DNA of 64,000 bases. It comes from Endozoicomonas gorgoniicola. Lineage in GTDB: Bacteria; Pseudomonadota; Gammaproteobacteria; Pseudomonadales; Endozoicomonadaceae. Positions within the stretch are counted from its first letter, which is position 1. Each line of letters begins with the position of its first letter. Location: positions 1,072,501 to 1,136,500 of the forward strand of contig NZ_JAPFCC010000001.1 in NCBI RefSeq assembly GCF_025562715.2, written 5' to 3'. The notes below the pieces were generated by a model. The model ran no database searches. It saw only the letters and a list, made by a program, of their open reading frames with translations, and was not told the origin of the DNA. Made by a program: the position numbers and the translations under genes. Below are positions 61,352-64,000 of the stretch, piece after piece.

Positions 61352-61630
61352 TCAGGCAACAGAAACCGGCTCAGGTAATTGACTGCGCCGGCGCTGACCC
61401 AGAAAAATCAACCCAAGCAGCAACAGGGCAGGAATCCAGATCAGTTGCCTGGGTGGACGTTCGACCGGAATTTCCAGACGGTTAAGGGTCCAGTCAAAAT
61501 CAATGCCGGCTCCTGCTGGTTGCAGATAAGATGTTACCGGTTGGGCAACAGGTGCAACCGGGAGAGCAGAACCGATAGCTCCCATTTCCTGATGTTCTTT
61601 TTCTATGTATCTGGTTAAAGCGCCCCGACT
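61352..61630 (-). pseudogene. Chimeric gene fragment: shared module plus membrane anchor
   Basis: The upstream 119 bp are the second copy of the shared module; the frame is closed by a TGA directly before it, so the original N-terminal part is lost. Downstream the frame continues as GIDFDWTLNRLEIPVERPPRQLIWIPALLLLGLIFLGQRRRSQ, a transmembrane helix with a basic tail. An ATG at 61585 could give a 77-residue membrane peptide, with no clear ribosome binding site. Probably a remnant of a gene that shared a middle module with the gene at 57809-58651. Confidence 0.6.
61512..61630 (-). repeat. 119-bp shared module, copy 2
   Basis: Gap-free partner of 58140-58258, with seven substitutions. The neighbouring sequences on both sides differ from those of copy 1. 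Confidence 0.9.
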
Positions 61631-61640
61631 TCATGCTGAC

Positions 61641-62046
61641 GTATCGTTTTTCTATGTCAGTGGGTATCGGACAAAAGCACAATATTTGCATTAAAGCGAC
61701 AGGCTCCTGATAAAGCATTTGACTCCGGTCAGTAAACGTATTGGCAGAATGCTTCACAATACCTTCACAGTACCTTCACAAACTTAACAAGTTAAATAAC
61801 CAGACAAATAAAAATACTTGCGCATACAGGCGTAACTCTGCTGGAGGAGTAGCAGCATGGGTAGTGAGAATAGCCGAACAATTCCAATAATCACCAGCGG
61901 TTTGGGTTTATCAGAAACCTGACCTGCTCCATCCGAAAATAAAACGATTAACCTGTCCGGCAGGCTCCTTTCACAGGCGTCTCTACCGACGGTTTCTATT
62001 TCCACTCATTGATTAAAACAGAAAAGAAAAGTAAGGGTAATGAATC
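61641..62046 (+). other. Upstream region of the AGCS gene
   Basis: About 400 bases, no gene supported. Two close copies of TACCTTCACA lie near 61762-61780. I looked for a glycine riboswitch, which often precedes AGCS genes, and saw no matching core. GTAAGGGTAA lies just before the AGCS ATG. Confidence 0.4.
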
Positions 62047-62710
62047 ATGGATTCTATTATGGGCGCCGTTAGTTGGGTGAACGGTATTCTCTGGGGGTAT
62101 CTGCTGATTTTTCTGCTGGCAGGTACGGGAATCTGGTTTTCTATTAAGCTGAATTTTATTCAGGTTCGCTGGTTTAAAAAATCCATTCAATATACTTTTG
62201 GCAAAGGCGACGGTTCTAAAGCAGATGGTCAGGGAATGTCGTCTTTTCAGTCTTTAACGACAGCGGTCGCTGCTCAGGTCGGTACAGGTAACCTTGCTGG
62301 TGCTGCAACAGCCATAGCGGCGGGCGGCCCCGGTGCCATTTTCTGGATGTGGGTGACGGCATTCTTTGGTATGGGGACGGTGTTTGCAGAAGCTGTCCTG
62401 GCGCAGGAATATAAAGAAGACATCAATGGTCAGGTACGGGGCGGTCCTGCCTTTTACCTCAGTAAAGGTGTTGGCTCGAAATTCCTTGCGGTTTTTTTTG
62501 CGGTGTCCATTGTTATTGCCCTGGGCTTTATAGGCAATATGGTTCAGGCCAACTCCATTGGTGCAGCCTTTAATAATGCATTTTCTATCCCTCCTGTCGC
62601 TACGGGTGTTGTGGTCGCTATTATGTCAGGCCTGATCTTCCGGGGTGGTGTCAGCAGTATTGCAGCGTTTACCAGTCGGGTTGTGCCGTTTATGGCCATC
62701 CTTTATATCC
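62047..62710 (+). pseudogene. AGCS sodium:alanine/glycine symporter, 3' part lost
   Basis: N-terminal half of an inner-membrane amino-acid carrier. The family marks are present: WVNGILWGYLLIFLLAGTGIWF, TAVAAQVGTGNLAGAATAIAAGGPGAIFWMW (AGCS signature), FAEAVLAQEYKE and GGPAFYLSKGVG. Normal members have about 450-540 residues; here homology stops after FMAILYI near residue 221, where IS DNA begins, and the frame ends at 62766 with an unrelated tail. The product would lack its last membrane helices and is very likely inactive. Confidence 0.88.
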
Positions 62711-62727
62711 GTCATTCAGCACCTATA

Positions 62728-64000
62728 TCAGGAATAAATCTCTTGGTACGGTCGACCAAGAATTGAAATGATGGTTAATTGCCTCTCCTGCAAGCCAACG
62801 ACATGTTTTTCATGACCATCGACCAATAAAACATTAATTCCCTGAAAGCAAAAAAATACCCAGCGTGCAGTCGGATTCTGATAGGGCTTTCGCTTCATAT
62901 CCGGAAAGAACCTACTCTGACGCTTTAATTCATGCCTGATTCGATGCTGTATCGCTGCGTAGACTAACAGGCAAAGCGTCATCACCATAAGCAACGCTTC
63001 TATACGTTCCGGCTTCTTTAAAAACAGCGAGGAGACCAGAAATTCAGGGCTTTTAAGAAACCGAAATCCACGCTCCACCGACTGCTGTGATTTATAAGTG
63101 CTCAACACTTCTGCTGAACTTAGCCGGCTCCTGTCCAGATCATTTGTTGCCAACACAAAGCACCCCAGGGAAGCCTCTGCTACTTTACGACAGTCAACGG
63201 ATACCCAAGGATGACCGCTGACATAATACTCCACGCTATCTGGTTTGCTGTCTTTCTCCGGACGTCCCACTTTGGTATAGCATGGTTTTGTCGTAATTAC
63301 AGGTTCTGCCTGACAATAATTGCTTTTTGATTGCCACTCATTGAACGCACGCAATGCGTCCGTTTCACACTTGAACGGTTTCTTCGCCAGCTTGCTGGTC
63401 AGTGCTTCCGCTTCTTTTTCTGACTTTTTCAACAGTTTTTTGAGCAGTGTTTTCTGTTCGCTTTTCCGAGCCTGTTCACTGCGAATCAGAACCCACCGTT
63501 GAGATACATCCGCATAGTCGGACAGTACTTCGCAGCTCTCATAACCTTCGGCATCTTCAACCGGTGTCATCGCACAAGAAGCGACACTGTCCACAAGCTC
63601 TCTTGCGGATTTTATTTTAGCCGGAACCCGGGTGATGAACTGTTGCTTTTGCTGATGCAATATCTGTACATTGTCTGTTGTATAAAGTGCAGCATCGCCG
63701 ATCAGGTAACGATTATTCAGCGCCTCTTTGTAGCATTTCAAATGCTTGCTGATGACTTTTTTAAAATTAGTGTTGTCGTTTATATTGCCACTGGATGCGG
63801 CCATGAATACGGGAATACCCGCCTGATTTTCAGTCATTAGGAGCAGTATCGCCTGATTTAATTCAGGTCGGTGATCTCTGCTGTATCCACGACAGATTTT
63901 AATGCAGTTCAGATCTTCTTCATCGACTTCAGACTCACTGTTATAACGACCGTCCACATGAAAGCTGGTTGAATCAAGATTCAGAGCATTACACGGCAGT
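62728..64000 (-). CDS. IS1634-type transposase, 5' end outside window
   Basis: The frame stays open to the window edge, so the start is missing; a GTG at 63957 is internal, because NLDSTSFHVDGRY upstream of it contains the likely first catalytic Asp. Other marks are GYSRDHRPELNQAILLL, the second Asp in YLIGDAALYT, and YKSQQSVERGFRFLKSPEF with the Glu, typical of IS1634/IS4-group transposases. The element's left end lies close to 62710, within the AGCS gene; its terminal repeat could not be defined. Confidence 0.88.
   Translation of the reverse strand, partial: LPCNALNLDSTSFHVDGRYNSESEVDEEDLNCIKICRGYSRDHRPELNQAILLLMTENQAGIPVFMAASSGNINDNTNFKKVISKHLKCYKEALNNRYLIGDAALYTTDNVQILHQQKQQFITRVPAKIKSARELVDSVASCAMTPVEDAEGYESCEVLSDYADVSQRWVLIRSEQARKSEQKTLLKKLLKKSEKEAEALTSKLAKKPFKCETDALRAFNEWQSKSNYCQAEPVITTKPCYTKVGRPEKDSKPDSVEYYVSGHPWVSVDCRKVAEASLGCFVLATNDLDRSRLSSAEVLSTYKSQQSVERGFRFLKSPEFLVSSLFLKKPERIEALLMVMTLCLLVYAAIQHRIRHELKRQSRFFPDMKRKPYQNPTARWVFFCFQGINVLLVDGHEKHVVGLQERQLTIISILGRPYQEIYS

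Noticed and set aside
61784..62046. A glycine riboswitch before the AGCS gene
   Set aside because: The conserved core bases and paired elements could not be found by eye.

Overview
The window looks like a chromosomal segment of a host-associated marine gammaproteobacterium of the Oceanospirillales type, with Endozoicomonas as the best guess. This is inferred from gene order (hscA-fdx-iscX; rpoE-rseABC-mucD-lepA-lepB-rnc-era-recO-pdxJ-acpS; barA, cysM-rlmD-relA-mazG), from protein similarity recalled from memory, and from the mix of housekeeping genes, candidate host-interaction proteins and insertion sequences. No rRNA, tRNA or CRISPR array was seen.

Layout. 1-5.2 kb: end of the ISC iron-sulfur operon, a coiled-coil repeat protein, ygfZ, sdhE-ygfX. 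5.2-10.5 kb: nadB, then the envelope-stress operon rpoE-rseA-rseB-rseC with a near-consensus sigma-E promoter. 10.9-13.3 kb: a cold-shock gene whose terminator is followed directly by a class C group II intron. 13.6-22.2 kb: mucD, lepA, lepB, a DUF4845 gene, rnc, era, recO, pdxJ, acpS. 22.3-31.8 kb: accessory DNA around the BarA sensor kinase, with a predicted beta-helix protein, a member of a small paralogous family, and a YopJ-like acetyltransferase candidate broken by an IS1380-type element and flanked by a copy of the cysM 3' end. 31.8-38.8 kb: cysM, formate dehydrogenase behind a hairpin that covers its ribosome binding site, a frameshifted rlmD, relA, mazG. 39.7-50.6 kb: a galactoside-use locus (TetR regulator, GH36, GH2, an outer-membrane porin split by an IS200/IS605 element, a divergent GT-B-like protein and a MelB-type transporter). 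50.9-57.2 kb: yceH, an interrupted unknown gene, a GNAT enzyme, trmJ, cydDC. 57.2-64 kb: a second member of the small paralogous family, an unknown gene with a 119-bp module repeated 3.4 kb away, an ADP-ribosyltransferase toxin gene split by an ISKra4-type element, and an AGCS symporter cut short by an IS1634-type element that runs off the window.

The most striking pattern is gene inactivation. Five genes are broken: a YopJ-like gene, a CT/pertussis-S1-like ADP-ribosyltransferase, a porin, a symporter, and rlmD by one base in a C7 run. For three of them the target duplication or exact junction can be read, and removing the element restores one continuous frame. With four IS families, a group II intron and short tandem repeats at several gene 3' ends, this suggests ongoing genome erosion and effector turnover in a symbiont or pathogen lineage. 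No secretion system is visible here, so delivery of the candidate effectors is unproven.
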